Assembly (NCBI GenBank): GCA_025800105.1
Contig: JAOXSG010000484.1
Coordinates: 1-45,947, forward strand
Direction of reading: 5' to 3'
From: Cohaesibacter sp.
Lineage (GTDB): Bacteria > Pseudomonadota > Alphaproteobacteria > Rhizobiales > Cohaesibacteraceae
Length of the DNA: 45,947 bases
Shown here: positions 34,055 to 43,143 of the stretch, piece by piece
Numbering within the stretch: position 1 is the first letter of the stretch
How the letters are laid out: each line of letters begins with the position of its first letter
Position numbers and translations under genes: made by a program
Notes under the pieces: generated by a model
The model's database searches: none
Told to the model about the DNA's origin: nothing
What the model saw: the letters and a program-made list of their open reading frames with translations, nothing else

Positions 34055-34948
34055 TCATCTGATCTTTTCTTCGCATGAGATCGGTTTCATTGCGCGCAAC
34101 CAGGTAAGAAAAGCCTTTTGCGGGGGCAGCAATCGGCGTTCTGCATTCCAGACGATGTGATAGGAATTGGTTTGGGCCATCTGCGTGTTATCAAGACGAC
34201 AAAGCCGCCCATCGGACAGGGTCTCAAGACAAAGAGGCGTGCGCGCCATGCCAATGCCAACTCCGCCCAAAATGGCTGCTTGCACCTGATCATAAGAGCC
34301 AAAATGGCGAAAATTTGCGTCTTTGGGGAGCTTTGATCCGGTGATGTCGCTCCATTGCTCCCATTCTTCAGGATGCAAATCATTCATGATGAGAGGCACA
34401 TGCTCAATGACATGCGCCCATGGCATCGCACGGATTTGATGATGCAAGGAAGCACAGGCAACCGGAAAAATATCTTCCGTGCAAAAAAGCTCATGCTGAT
34501 ATCCCTCCCACGGGCCAGTGCCTCGGCGCAGCGCAAAATCGATCATTTCCGTTTTGAGATTGCAAACCCGATTGGTGGCAATCATTTGCAGATCAATCAA
34601 AGGATGAGCGTCATAAAAAGAGGCAAGATTGGGGGCCAGCCAAAGCGAGGACAGAGTGGGAGGCGTGGAAAGGGTGATGCGATTGGGCTGTGGTTTTATG
34701 GCCAGCAATCCGGCCTCAATCTCACGCAAGGCATTGGCAATATGAGAATAGAAAAGATGGCCTGCCTCGGTTAAGTGAGCACCATTGCGTCCCCGCGCCA
34801 AAAGCTGCACGCCCAGATGGGCTTCGAGACGTGCAATTTGATGGCTGACAGCCGATTCACTGACCCCCACTTTTTCAGCCGCACTGCGAAATTGGCCGCT
34901 ATCAGCCACAGCAACAAAGGCACGCAGATTTTGGATGGGCGGATACAT
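34055..34948 (-). CDS. LysR-family regulator, GcvA-like
   Basis: 297-residue LysR-type regulator with an N-terminal HTH (FRSAAEKVGVSESAVSHQIARLE) and a C-terminal effector domain. The HTH and the LLARGRNGAHLTEAG wing resemble the GcvA/ampR branch. It is divergent from an alpha/beta hydrolase gene with only 91 bases between the chosen starts, the classic setting in which a LysR protein controls its neighbour and itself. Effector unknown. Confidence 0.9.
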   Translation of the reverse strand: MYPPIQNLRAFVAVADSGQFRSAAEKVGVSESAVSHQIARLEAHLGVQLLARGRNGAHLTEAGHLFYSHIANALREIEAGLLAIKPQPNRITLSTPPTLSSLWLAPNLASFYDAHPLIDLQMIATNRVCNLKTEMIDFALRRGTGPWEGYQHELFCTEDIFPVACASLHHQIRAMPWAHVIEHVPLIMNDLHPEEWEQWSDITGSKLPKDANFRHFGSYDQVQAAILGGVGIGMARTPLCLETLSDGRLCRLDNTQMAQTNSYHIVWNAERRLLPPQKAFLTWLRAMKPISCEEKIR

Positions 34949-35039
34949 GACAGATTTTCATCTTTCTCTGACAAGACTTCGTTCGACTGATTGTATTTTC
35001 AAAGGATAAAAGAAGAAAAGCAATCATTTGGAGAAAAAT

Positions 35040-35873
35040 ATGACAATTTTTCATTTAAAACAGCGCTTTGAATCAAGCTGTGGAACCCTTGCTCATGATA
35101 CATTCGGGCAAGGCCCGGATGTGGTGCTGGTCCATGGAACCCCCGCCAATTCGGTTGTTTGGTCTGGTGTCATAGAGCGTCTTCAAAACCATTATCGCTT
35201 TCATGTGCTCGATTTGCCCGGTTATGGGGCATCGGAAAAATTTGACGGGCAGGACGTGCGCCTGCGCTCCTTTGCCCGCGTGCTGGCGCAATGGATCAGA
35301 GCCAAAGAGCTGGTTCGTCCTATTTTGGTAGGGCATGATTTTGGCGCGGCCACAGTAATGGGCGCCCATTTGGTTGAAAAGCTTGATGTAACAGCAATTT
35401 GTGTCAGCGATGGCGTGCTTCTCTCGCCATGGGGCACCACTTTTTCCCGGCATGTCAAAGAGCATGAAGCCATTTTTGCCAATGTGCCTGATTACATCCA
35501 TCAGGCGGTCTTAAAAGCGCATCTGAAAACAGCAACATCGCACAAGATTGACCCAGCCCTGATGCAACAATTAATTGCGCCATGGACAGGAGAAGAAGGG
35601 CAAAAAGCCTATTACCGTCAGGTCGGACAATATGATTATGACTATACGCAAACCCTCGAAAAGCTCTATCCATCCATAACAATTCCCACGGCTATTTTCT
35701 GGGGAGAAGAGGATCAATGGGTGGATCCTTCAGAGGGGAAAAGACTGTCTGGCATGATCAATGGATCGGTGTTGAGACCATTGCCCGATGCAGGCCATTT
35801 CGCCATGCTTGATGTGCCCGGCCTCTTTTCAAACTATTTGCATGAATGGCTGACGAGCATTTGCCGCTCTTAA
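35040..35873 (+). CDS. Alpha/beta-fold hydrolase with Asp nucleophile (epoxide hydrolase/haloalkane dehalogenase-like)
   Basis: 277-residue alpha/beta hydrolase. The nucleophile elbow is VGHDFGAA with Asp (D100), not Ser, which is the pattern of epoxide hydrolases and haloalkane dehalogenases. The oxyanion loop is HGTPAN (near residue 32), a charged acid candidate lies in WGEEDQWVDP, and the catalytic His is in DAGHFAML. The ATG at 35040 has GGAG 6 bases upstream. Divergent from the LysR gene, which probably regulates it. The substrate is unknown. Confidence 0.85.
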   Translation: MTIFHLKQRFESSCGTLAHDTFGQGPDVVLVHGTPANSVVWSGVIERLQNHYRFHVLDLPGYGASEKFDGQDVRLRSFARVLAQWIRAKELVRPILVGHDFGAATVMGAHLVEKLDVTAICVSDGVLLSPWGTTFSRHVKEHEAIFANVPDYIHQAVLKAHLKTATSHKIDPALMQQLIAPWTGEEGQKAYYRQVGQYDYDYTQTLEKLYPSITIPTAIFWGEEDQWVDPSEGKRLSGMINGSVLRPLPDAGHFAMLDVPGLFSNYLHEWLTSICRS

Positions 35874-36483
35874 AAGCAAGCAAACACTCTTGATGGGAGC
35901 CAAAAAAATCCGTCTTTGGAACAATGGGAAAGCAACAAATCGACAGACTACTCTATCTTGCCAGCCAATAGAGCAATCTGCTCTGGCCATGCAACAAGGC
36001 AAGCCAGACAGTTTCATTGCTTTGTGATCCCATTTTCACAAAGACGGATCAAAGTTAGCCTTATTCCACATCATCCCTTGCAATGTGGGTGGATTTCAAA
36101 ATCAATCAAAAATAATCAATAGCCTCAAATGAAATACCAATTGCGCAGGCAAAGATGCACCGCATCTCCTGTTTTGCCTGAATGCCTTGATAGAACAAAC
36201 AAACTGAACGCACCCTGAGGTTGGCGTTCATGCTGGATTCATCTATCTGAACAAGTCGCGGCCCTGCTACAAGCACATAAGGCGGACAAGCCCGACGTTA
36301 AACGAGCGCAAGCACTGAAAGTTTCAAAAAATAAGTTTCATTCCCGCCCGGTTTGCACTAGGGTCCGCGCTAGGTTGAGACCTCATAATCTTGTTGTTTT
36401 CGGCGTCAAAACGGCAAAGAGCAGGTTGTTTTATGAGACCTCAATCTGGAATATTGAGACATTCAAGACGAGAAGCATCGCGC
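35874..36483. other. Intergenic region before glyQ
   Basis: About 600 bases with no convincing gene. Features: a hairpin near 36147-36179 (GGCAAA/TTTGCC arms around AGATGC/GCATCT); a short, start-less plus frame around 36240-36330 with a helix-like, basic composition (possible gene relic); and the dyad TTGAGACCTCATAA (36375-36388) with TTATGAGACCTCAA (36431-36444), 12 of 14 paired, inside the likely glyQ leader. Confidence 0.5.
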
Positions 36484-37431
36484 ATGACTGATACGCTTGC
36501 CCCCCACATGCAACCCGAACGCTCCTTTCAGGGTATGATTTTGGCCCTGCAACGCTATTGGGCGGATTATGGCTGTGCCGTGCTCCAGCCCTATGACATG
36601 GAAGTGGGCGCAGGAACATTTCACCCGGCGACAACCTTGCGCGCCCTCGGTCCCCGTCCATGGCGTGCCGCTTACGTGCAGCCATCCCGCCGTCCAACAG
36701 ATGGACGCTATGGCGAAAATCCCAATCGCTTGCAGCATTATTATCAATTTCAGGTTTTGCTGAAACCAAGCCCCAAAGATTTGCAGGATCTTTATCTCGG
36801 CTCCCTCAAAGCCATTGGCATTGACAGCTCAATCCACGATATCCGCTTTGTTGAGGATGATTGGGAAAGCCCGACCCTTGGTGCCTGGGGCCTTGGCTGG
36901 GAATGCTGGTGCGATGGCATGGAAGTCTCCCAATTCACCTATTTCCAGCAGGTGGCCGGCATTGAATGCGCCCCGGTGGCAGGCGAGTTGACCTATGGAC
37001 TGGAACGACTGGCCATGTATGTGCAGGGCGTCGATAATGTCTATGATCTGAACTATAATGGCCGCGATGGCGCGGATCGGATTTCTTATGGCGATGTCTT
37101 TTTGCAGGCAGAGCAGGAATATTCGCGCCACAATTTTGAATATGCCAACACGGAAATGCTGTTCAGCCATTTCAAGGATGCGGAAGCGGAATGCAAATCC
37201 ATTCTGCAACAGGGCAGGGAAGCAGGCAGTGAAGCAGGGCTGCACCATTGTGTGCTGCCTGCTTATGACCAATGCATCAAGGCCTCTCACGTCTTCAATT
37301 TGCTCGATGCCCGCGGCGTCATTTCTGTGACCGAGCGTCAAAGCTATATCCTGCGCGTGCGCGAATTGGCCAAAGCCTGTGGCGAAGCCTTTTTGCTGAC
37401 CGAGGCCGGGGGCGTTGGCTTTAACGGCTGA
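36484..37431 (+). CDS. glyQ: Glycyl-tRNA synthetase alpha subunit
   Basis: Catalytic alpha subunit of the heterotetrameric glycyl-tRNA synthetase, charging tRNA-Gly in the cytosol. 315 residues, near the usual 290-315. Highly conserved stretches: [55 protein letters not shown] and [27 protein letters not shown]. The ATG at 36484 opens [24 protein letters not shown] lies upstream at about 9 bases. The beta subunit gene glyS is not in the window: the next gene is a convergent ChaN-like gene. Confidence 0.97.
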   Translation: MTDTLAPHMQPERSFQGMILALQRYWADYGCAVLQPYDMEVGAGTFHPATTLRALGPRPWRAAYVQPSRRPTDGRYGENPNRLQHYYQFQVLLKPSPKDLQDLYLGSLKAIGIDSSIHDIRFVEDDWESPTLGAWGLGWECWCDGMEVSQFTYFQQVAGIECAPVAGELTYGLERLAMYVQGVDNVYDLNYNGRDGADRISYGDVFLQAEQEYSRHNFEYANTEMLFSHFKDAEAECKSILQQGREAGSEAGLHHCVLPAYDQCIKASHVFNLLDARGVISVTERQSYILRVRELAKACGEAFLLTEAGGVGFNG

Positions 37432-37452
37432 TCATATTTCAAATGACAACAT

Positions 37453-37490
37453 AAAAGCCCGCGTCATTGTCATCTATGACGCGGGCTTTT
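37453..37490. terminator. Bidirectional terminator after glyQ
   Basis: Perfect 14-bp stem AAAAGCCCGCGTCA (37453-37466) and TGACGCGGGCTTTT (37477-37490), with T runs in both directions. It ends glyQ on the plus strand and the ChaN-like gene on the minus strand. Confidence 0.9.
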
Positions 37491-37519
37491 GTTATTCTGG
37501 AAAGAACGAACAGGCACTT

Positions 37520-38530
37520 TTATCCGTTATCTTTATGATCCGATTTTTTCATCTTTTCTTTCATCCGCTCCAGTTGCTCGCGAAATTTCTCGCAAGGATC
37601 AATCTCATCCACCCTTGGCGTGAACCAGACATAATCGTAAAGCTTGGCATCAAAGGCCGGATACTCTTCGACATGGATTTTGTCGCGCACCACTTCAAGC
37701 ACGGCGACAGAGAGGATTTCCTTATCCTGATCCAGAAAGAAGGGAACCCCCCGGTCTTTTCGCACATGCCCATTGCCAGCAATGAGGATTGCAGGGCGAT
37801 CTTTGCCATGAACGCGCATGGCACGCCCCATAAAGGCATCCTTAAGGCGTTGCAAAGTGACAAGCGGCGCCATTTGCGCGCGTCCCATCATACCACAATG
37901 GGAGTCAACCAGCTCATCCAACAGGCTATCACGCTGCTCTTCATTATAATCTTGCTCCCAGCGAAGGCCTTTCAAGTCGTCTTTTGATAAAGCGCCCCCA
38001 CGCCCTATATCCATTAGCATTTTGCGGTTTGGATTGCCGGCAAAGAAAGCCGCACCCGCCTCGCGGCCCTTGGCAAAAATGGGCTGATAATCCAGCCAGC
38101 TTGGCCAGCCGCGCGCTTCCCACTCAACAATGGTTCCAAGTTCTTCAAGGCTATAACTGTCAGCCTTATCCAAACTGTCCTGATGAGCAGGCTCCAGCAT
38201 TTCAAAAATAAGCGCAGCAGGTTTGGAAGATTCTTGCAAAATAGCCGCGCTCAATTCGGCTTGCACCTGATGATGACGGGCATTGTCATGCTTCTCGCCC
38301 AACAGCACAAAGTCAGCTTTTCTTAAGGCCGCTTTCAGCCTATCGGCATCAAGTTCGCTGGATGTACTGGTCTTCCAAATGGTGTCAACCAAAGCATGAT
38401 CAGATAAAAGCAAAGACGTCTCCTTGGCAGAAACAGGCTCAGCCGCATGAGCGGAAAAGGACGCAAGAAAAAAGATCCCAATCAGGCGCATAAACAGACA
38501 AGCAAGGGGGAAAAAGCGAAAAGAGGGCAT
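37520..38530 (-). CDS. ChaN-family heme-binding (iron-regulated) protein
   Basis: 336-residue protein of the ChaN/Haem_bdg_uptake family, thought to bind heme or iron at the envelope. N-terminal signal-like segment MPSFRFFPLACLFMRLIGIFFLASFSAHA without an obvious lipobox cysteine. LLGEKHDNARHHQ and IAGNGHVRKDRGVPFFL carry the family histidines. The ATG at 38530 has GGAGGATCC just upstream; an in-frame extension to 38596 is unlikely. No heme uptake operon accompanies it here. Confidence 0.85.
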   Translation of the reverse strand: MPSFRFFPLACLFMRLIGIFFLASFSAHAAEPVSAKETSLLLSDHALVDTIWKTSTSSELDADRLKAALRKADFVLLGEKHDNARHHQVQAELSAAILQESSKPAALIFEMLEPAHQDSLDKADSYSLEELGTIVEWEARGWPSWLDYQPIFAKGREAGAAFFAGNPNRKMLMDIGRGGALSKDDLKGLRWEQDYNEEQRDSLLDELVDSHCGMMGRAQMAPLVTLQRLKDAFMGRAMRVHGKDRPAILIAGNGHVRKDRGVPFFLDQDKEILSVAVLEVVRDKIHVEEYPAFDAKLYDYVWFTPRVDEIDPCEKFREQLERMKEKMKKSDHKDNG

Positions 38531-38680
38531 GGATCCTCCAGAAATGGCAGAAGCTTTGGGCGCAAGAATTAGCCTAGGGCATTTAGGTGCTTTCAAACAG
38601 CTCTCTGATAGGACTATCCATTGAAACTTGCATCAAAGCCGGCAAAACGGCAAGCTGACATTTTTCGGGGGAGAGACAAG

Positions 38681-39241
38681 ATGGATATATCCTGGATAGT
38701 GCTGGCCATTCTCATTGCCTTGGCCGTCTATGCCATCACCATTTACAACAAGCTAGTCAAAGGCCGCCAAATGGCTGACGAAGGCTGGTCGGGCATTGAT
38801 GTGCAATTAAAGCGTCGCTCCAATCTCATTCCCAATCTGGTTGAAACGGTCAAAGGCTATACAAGCCATGAGCAGGATGTGCTGCACAAAGTGACCGAAA
38901 TGCGCGCCCGGGCAGCCGGGGCCTCCAATGGTGGAACGGCCGAGCGGGCGCAGGCCGAAAGTGATTTGTCAAAGGCGCTGGTATCCCTCATGGCCGTGGC
39001 CGAAAATTATCCCGATCTCAAAGCCAGCGATACATTCGCCACTTTGCAAAAGGAACTTTCCTCGGTCGAAGACGAGATCCAGATGGCTCGCCGCTATTAT
39101 AACGGCACTGTTCGCGACCAGAATATTCTGGTCGAGAGTTTCCCCTCCAACATTGTGGCCAACAGCTTTCAGTTCGTCAAACGCAGCTATTTCGAACTGG
39201 AAAATGAGGCCGAACGGCAGGTGCCAAAAATCGATTTTTAA
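38681..39241 (+). CDS. lemA: LemA family protein
   Basis: 187-residue LemA protein: an N-terminal transmembrane helix (MDISWIVLAILIALAVYAI) and a helical-bundle domain with VDVQLKRRSNLIPNLVETVKGYT-type sequence (here IDVQLKRRSNLIPNLVETVK) and ARRYYNGTVRDQNILVESFP. Function unknown. The ATG at 38681 has GGGGAGAG 5 bases upstream. The DUF2207 gene follows after 54 bases, the usual pair. Confidence 0.94.
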   Translation: MDISWIVLAILIALAVYAITIYNKLVKGRQMADEGWSGIDVQLKRRSNLIPNLVETVKGYTSHEQDVLHKVTEMRARAAGASNGGTAERAQAESDLSKALVSLMAVAENYPDLKASDTFATLQKELSSVEDEIQMARRYYNGTVRDQNILVESFPSNIVANSFQFVKRSYFELENEAERQVPKIDF

Positions 39242-39295
39242 TCAATGCCCTCAGACGATAAAGAGAGTGAACCCACACGATTTTAAGGGAATGAT

Positions 39296-41284
39296 ATGCC
39301 TGTTTTGTCTTGTTTATTGCGCTTCATCACGATTATTGGGCTGGCATTTTTATGGATGATGCCGGCATCCCTTGCCAAGGCACAGGAAGATATTCTCGAT
39401 TATCAGGTTGATATTTTTGTCAATCTGGACCGCTCCATTGATGTGGTCGAAACCATCACGGTGGATGTCAAAGGCCAGCAAATCAAGCGCGGTATTTTCC
39501 GCGATCTGGTGGTACAATATACCTATGACGATGGCACCATTGCCAATCTGGATGTCAGCAACATCGAGATCCATCGCAATGATCAGCCAGAGCCATTTGA
39601 TACCAGCTATGTGAATCATTATTTGCGTATGAAAATAGGCCAGAAAGATCATTTCCTCCCCCATGGCCCCCATACTTATCGCATTGCCTATCGCGTTGAT
39701 GACTTTGTGGATTTCTTTGAGGACGTGGATGAAGTCTTCTGGAATGCCATTGGCACCAATTGGCAATTCCCGATCAGCAAGGCCAATGTCTCGCTCACTT
39801 TGCCAGAAGGTGGCAATATTCTGCAATCGGTCATTTATACTGGACGCGATGGCAGCACCGATCAGGAAGGCACCATCACCAAACAAACCAAAACCTATAT
39901 CAATTACAAAGCCAATCGTCCCCTTGCGGTGGGCGAGGGCATGACCATTGCTGTTGGCTGGGAAAAAGGCTTCATTGCCCCGCCAACCGAGCGGGAGCTG
40001 CAAGTAAAGGCCCTGATCAAACAAAGCCCGCTTTATGGGCTGATTCTGTTGGCGTTTGGCAGTTTTGCTTACTTTTATCGGGCTTGGCGCAAAGTCGGCC
40101 AAGACCCAAAAGCCGGGGCCGTTATTCCCCGTTTCCATCCACCAAAAGACATTTCACCGGCTTTGGCCTCCTATATTCAAGGGGTCGGCAGTTTCATCGG
40201 TTCCAACCAAAAAGCCTTCATGGCCAGCCTGATCAGCCTGTCAATCAAGGGCTTTTTGCTGTTGGACAAAAGCCAGAGCAAATTGAGCGTAAAGCGCCTT
40301 GAAAAGACCCATTCCGGCGAGCTGGAAACACTCCCGGTTGGCGAAAAGCGACTGATGGGCAGCCTTTTCTATGACAATCTCTATAGCGATGAAGAAAGCC
40401 CGAAAAAGAAAAAGGGACGCAACAAACTGGTTTTTTCCGATCTGAAATATTCGCAAATGTCAGCTGTTATGTCCGCTTTCACCAGCGAGATTGAAAAGAA
40501 AACCAAAGAGACCTATTTCAATCGCAATTATGACGCGGCCATTCCCGCCATTGTGGTTTTGATTCTGGCCTCAATTGGCTTCATTGCAGCCACCATTTTT
40601 GTCAATCCCCATAATGTCGGCGCGATCATGGCCTGCATTCTGGGCGTGATTTCTGGTGCTATCATCTATGGATGCCGGGTCTTGTGGCGCTCCAATAGGA
40701 CAGCTGGCATTGTTGTCTCACTGGCAGTGCTGGCCTTTGCGGCTTTCCTGATCTTTCTTGGCGCGACAGAACCTTATGGATTTTTGGGAATCGATGGTCA
40801 GGATCTCATTGTCTTGATCCTGTTCACGCTCATGACATTGCTCATTCCCTTGGGCTTTGAATTGATGAAAGCCCCAACCAAGGAAGGGCAAAGGATCATT
40901 GATGAGCTGAATGGCCTGAAGTTATTCATGACGGTGGCCATTGCAGATAAAGCAGCGTCTATCGATATGCCAGATCTGACGCCAGCGTTGTATGAAGACC
41001 TGTTGCCCTATGCCATGGCTCTTGGGGTTGAGAAGCAATGGACGCAGAATTTCGAAAGTCTGGTCTTTAGCCAGCTACCCCCAGCCGAGTATTATGACCC
41101 CGACTGGTATGAAGGCGATTATCGACAAGGGCACTTTAGCAGCGCTGATATGGACAGTATGAATGCCGCTCTCTCCAGCGATCTGGGCGATAGCCTGACC
41201 GCACCCGCTTCCTCTGGATCAGCCTCCAGTGGCGGTGGCTCAAGCGGCGGTGGGGGAGGCGGCGGCGGTGGCGGTGGCTGGTAA
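39296..41284 (+). CDS. DUF2207 membrane protein
   Basis: 662-residue protein: signal-like start (PVLSCLLRFITIIGLAFLWM then SLAKAQEDI), an extracytoplasmic beta-rich domain opening YQVDIFVNLDRSIDVVETI, several transmembrane helices (around residues 243, 413 and 480-520), and a long C-terminal glycine-rich tail (SGGGSSGGGGGGG...GGW). This is the standard DUF2207 architecture. Function unknown. Paired with lemA; convergent with rnhB. Confidence 0.92.
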   Translation: MPVLSCLLRFITIIGLAFLWMMPASLAKAQEDILDYQVDIFVNLDRSIDVVETITVDVKGQQIKRGIFRDLVVQYTYDDGTIANLDVSNIEIHRNDQPEPFDTSYVNHYLRMKIGQKDHFLPHGPHTYRIAYRVDDFVDFFEDVDEVFWNAIGTNWQFPISKANVSLTLPEGGNILQSVIYTGRDGSTDQEGTITKQTKTYINYKANRPLAVGEGMTIAVGWEKGFIAPPTERELQVKALIKQSPLYGLILLAFGSFAYFYRAWRKVGQDPKAGAVIPRFHPPKDISPALASYIQGVGSFIGSNQKAFMASLISLSIKGFLLLDKSQSKLSVKRLEKTHSGELETLPVGEKRLMGSLFYDNLYSDEESPKKKKGRNKLVFSDLKYSQMSAVMSAFTSEIEKKTKETYFNRNYDAAIPAIVVLILASIGFIAATIFVNPHNVGAIMACILGVISGAIIYGCRVLWRSNRTAGIVVSLAVLAFAAFLIFLGATEPYGFLGIDGQDLIVLILFTLMTLLIPLGFELMKAPTKEGQRIIDELNGLKLFMTVAIADKAASIDMPDLTPALYEDLLPYAMALGVEKQWTQNFESLVFSQLPPAEYYDPDWYEGDYRQGHFSSADMDSMNAALSSDLGDSLTAPASSGSASSGGGSSGGGGGGGGGGGW

Positions 41285-41327
41285 GTTTACCACTTTCTCT
41301 GCAATGGAATCCGCAAAGAGAAGCTGA

Positions 41328-42017
41328 TCATAGACGCTCTGCAATCGGGCGAAAACTTGTCCGGTGATAGGGGCAGGGACCAAGGCGATCCAGAGCCTCG
41401 ATATGGGCCTTGGTGCCATAGCCCATATGCGTCTCAAAGCCATAACCGGGATAGAGCAGACCGAGCCGCTTCATCATACGGTCACGGCTGACCTTTGCCA
41501 CAATAGAGGCCGCAGCAATGGAGACAGAGCGTCTGTCTCCCTTAATCACCGCTTCCCCGCGCACAGGGCTATCTGAAGGCACATCCCGGCCATCAAACAG
41601 GCAATAACTGGGGGAAAGGGGAAGCGCACGAATGGCCGCACACATGGCCCAAAGGGTCGCGGCGCGAATATTCATCGCATCAATGCGCGCAGCACTAGCA
41701 GATGCCACGCTCACATGTGCGCTACGGCAAATGGCATCAAAAAGGGCCTCACGCTTTTTCTCGCTGAGTTTTTTGGAATCATTCAATCCATCGGGAATGG
41801 CTTGGGGGTCCAAAATCACAGCCGCCGTAACCACAGGGCCTGCCAGCGGCCCCCGGCCAACTTCGTCAATCCCGGCAACCAGACCACCGCTCAAACGAAA
41901 CCCATGCTCTTCCAAGGCATAATCCGGCCCATCCTGATCAGGAAAGAAAAGATCGCTTTGCTTGGCTTTGGACTGTCCTTTTTTTGCGCGTGCTGAGGCT
42001 TTAGCGACCCGAGCCAT
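41328..42017 (-). CDS. rnhB: Ribonuclease HII
   Basis: Cleaves RNA in RNA-DNA hybrids and single embedded ribonucleotides. 229 residues. Catalytic D51 and E52 lie in GIDEVGRGPLAGPVVTAAV, and KGDRRSVSIAAASIVAKVSRD carries the other conserved part, then the tail GYGTKAHIEAL. GGAGGA 7 bases upstream supports the ATG at 42017. Basic N-terminus (SARAKKGQSKAKQ) is an extension beyond the catalytic core. Overlaps the NadQ-like gene by 17 bases, so the two are probably one operon. Confidence 0.97.
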   Translation of the reverse strand: MARVAKASARAKKGQSKAKQSDLFFPDQDGPDYALEEHGFRLSGGLVAGIDEVGRGPLAGPVVTAAVILDPQAIPDGLNDSKKLSEKKREALFDAICRSAHVSVASASAARIDAMNIRAATLWAMCAAIRALPLSPSYCLFDGRDVPSDSPVRGEAVIKGDRRSVSIAAASIVAKVSRDRMMKRLGLLYPGYGFETHMGYGTKAHIEALDRLGPCPYHRTSFRPIAERL

Positions 42018-43044
42018 TGCCGCGTCCTCCAAGCTTCAAACCCGGTGCCGGGCGCTCGGCCAAAACATCGCGGCGAAAACGAAATAAGGCTGCCGGACGG
42101 CCACCTGTTGTGGTGGAATGAGCACCGGTTGGTTCCACCAATTGTCCCTGCTCAACAAGGCGGCGGAAATTTTGCTTGTGCAAATGACGGCCAGAAATGG
42201 CCTCGACGCTGGCTTGCAATTGTGTGAGGGTAAAGGTTTCAGGCATCAATTCAAAAACAATCGGACGATATTTGATTTTGCCCCGAAGACGCGAAATAGC
42301 AGTGGCCAGAATGCGCCGATGATCCATTTGCATGGCACGGCCCAACAAGACAGAGGCCTCTAGCTGTTGGCTGCTTCCCCGATCCGCATAAAATTCGGCA
42401 ACAAGGCCAGCTTCATAGAGCAATTCATAGCGCTCCAAAACCCGCTCTTCATCCCAAGGCATACCATCCATGCCAAAGAACAGGCGCAGCCTTTCTTCCC
42501 GGCTCAAAGATCGGTGGGCATCTTCCGGCTCGGCTGTGTCCAGCCATGTCTGTAAGGCTGGCAAAATTTGGCTATCCAACAGGGCAGGGCGGCCCTCTCG
42601 CCAATCTTCCCACGGGAAGTAATCATACCAATTGCACCATTGAGCCCCAAGCGCTGCCAAGGCTTCGTTGGTCTCACAAGTGTTCAGATCAGCGGAGACC
42701 CCATCTTCGCGATGGGTGAGGGCCAAATAGCCAATTGAGACTTCATGCGGACCGGCCTGAGCGGCATCAAAGGCCCGTCCTCGATCCCCAAAGGAATAAA
42801 GCTGTTCGACATAGCCAAGTTTCAGAGCGGTTTGTTGCTCCACCCAGGCCCGAAGCCCTGCCTCCAGCGTGCGATGCTGGCCTGGATCAAAAGGACCATA
42901 GGGCAACAGCCCCAACAGGGGCGGCTCTTGCTCACAAGACAAATGAATTTCCAGACTGACGGGCATCAGATCATGGATGGCTATGATAGCGGCATTCAGC
43001 CCTATTTCAATGGAACGGGAAGAGCGAGGCATCGAATCAGACAC
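42001..43044 (-). CDS. NadQ-like Nudix-related transcriptional regulator
   Basis: About 347 residues: an N-terminal Nudix-like domain (NAAIIAIHD then LLPYGPFDPGQHRTLEAGLRAW) without a clear Nudix box, and a C-terminal winged-helix domain (FTLTQLQASVEAISGRHLHK and GRPAALFRFRRDV). This matches the COG4111-type family annotated as regulator of NAD synthesis (NadQ) in alphaproteobacteria. The nad genes are not in the window. The GTG at 43044 is preferred for its AAGG 8 bases upstream; a GTG at 43053 is the alternative. Confidence 0.8.
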   Translation of the reverse strand: MSDSMPRSSRSIEIGLNAAIIAIHDLMPVSLEIHLSCEQEPPLLGLLPYGPFDPGQHRTLEAGLRAWVEQQTALKLGYVEQLYSFGDRGRAFDAAQAGPHEVSIGYLALTHREDGVSADLNTCETNEALAALGAQWCNWYDYFPWEDWREGRPALLDSQILPALQTWLDTAEPEDAHRSLSREERLRLFFGMDGMPWDEERVLERYELLYEAGLVAEFYADRGSSQQLEASVLLGRAMQMDHRRILATAISRLRGKIKYRPIVFELMPETFTLTQLQASVEAISGRHLHKQNFRRLVEQGQLVEPTGAHSTTTGGRPAALFRFRRDVLAERPAPGLKLGGRGNGSGR

Positions 43045-43117
43045 GCATATCACCTTGATCTGAAAACTGGAATGTGATCAAAGCACAAGGCTGCACAGGC
43101 TGCAATTGCTCTCTCGT

Positions 43118-43141
43118 CCCATCCATTGCTGCGTGGATGGG
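43118..43141. other. Hairpin after fabI
   Basis: CCCATCCA (43118-43125) and TGGATGGG (43134-43141), 8-bp perfect stem just downstream of the fabI stop. On the plus strand TTTTAATCC follows, but on the minus strand the bases after it are ACGAGAG, without a T run, so its role for fabI is unclear. Confidence 0.5.
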
Positions 43142-43143
43142 TT

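Noticed and set aside
39350-40138. 262-residue minus-strand ORF
   Set aside because: Antisense to the well-supported DUF2207 gene, with no motif of its own.
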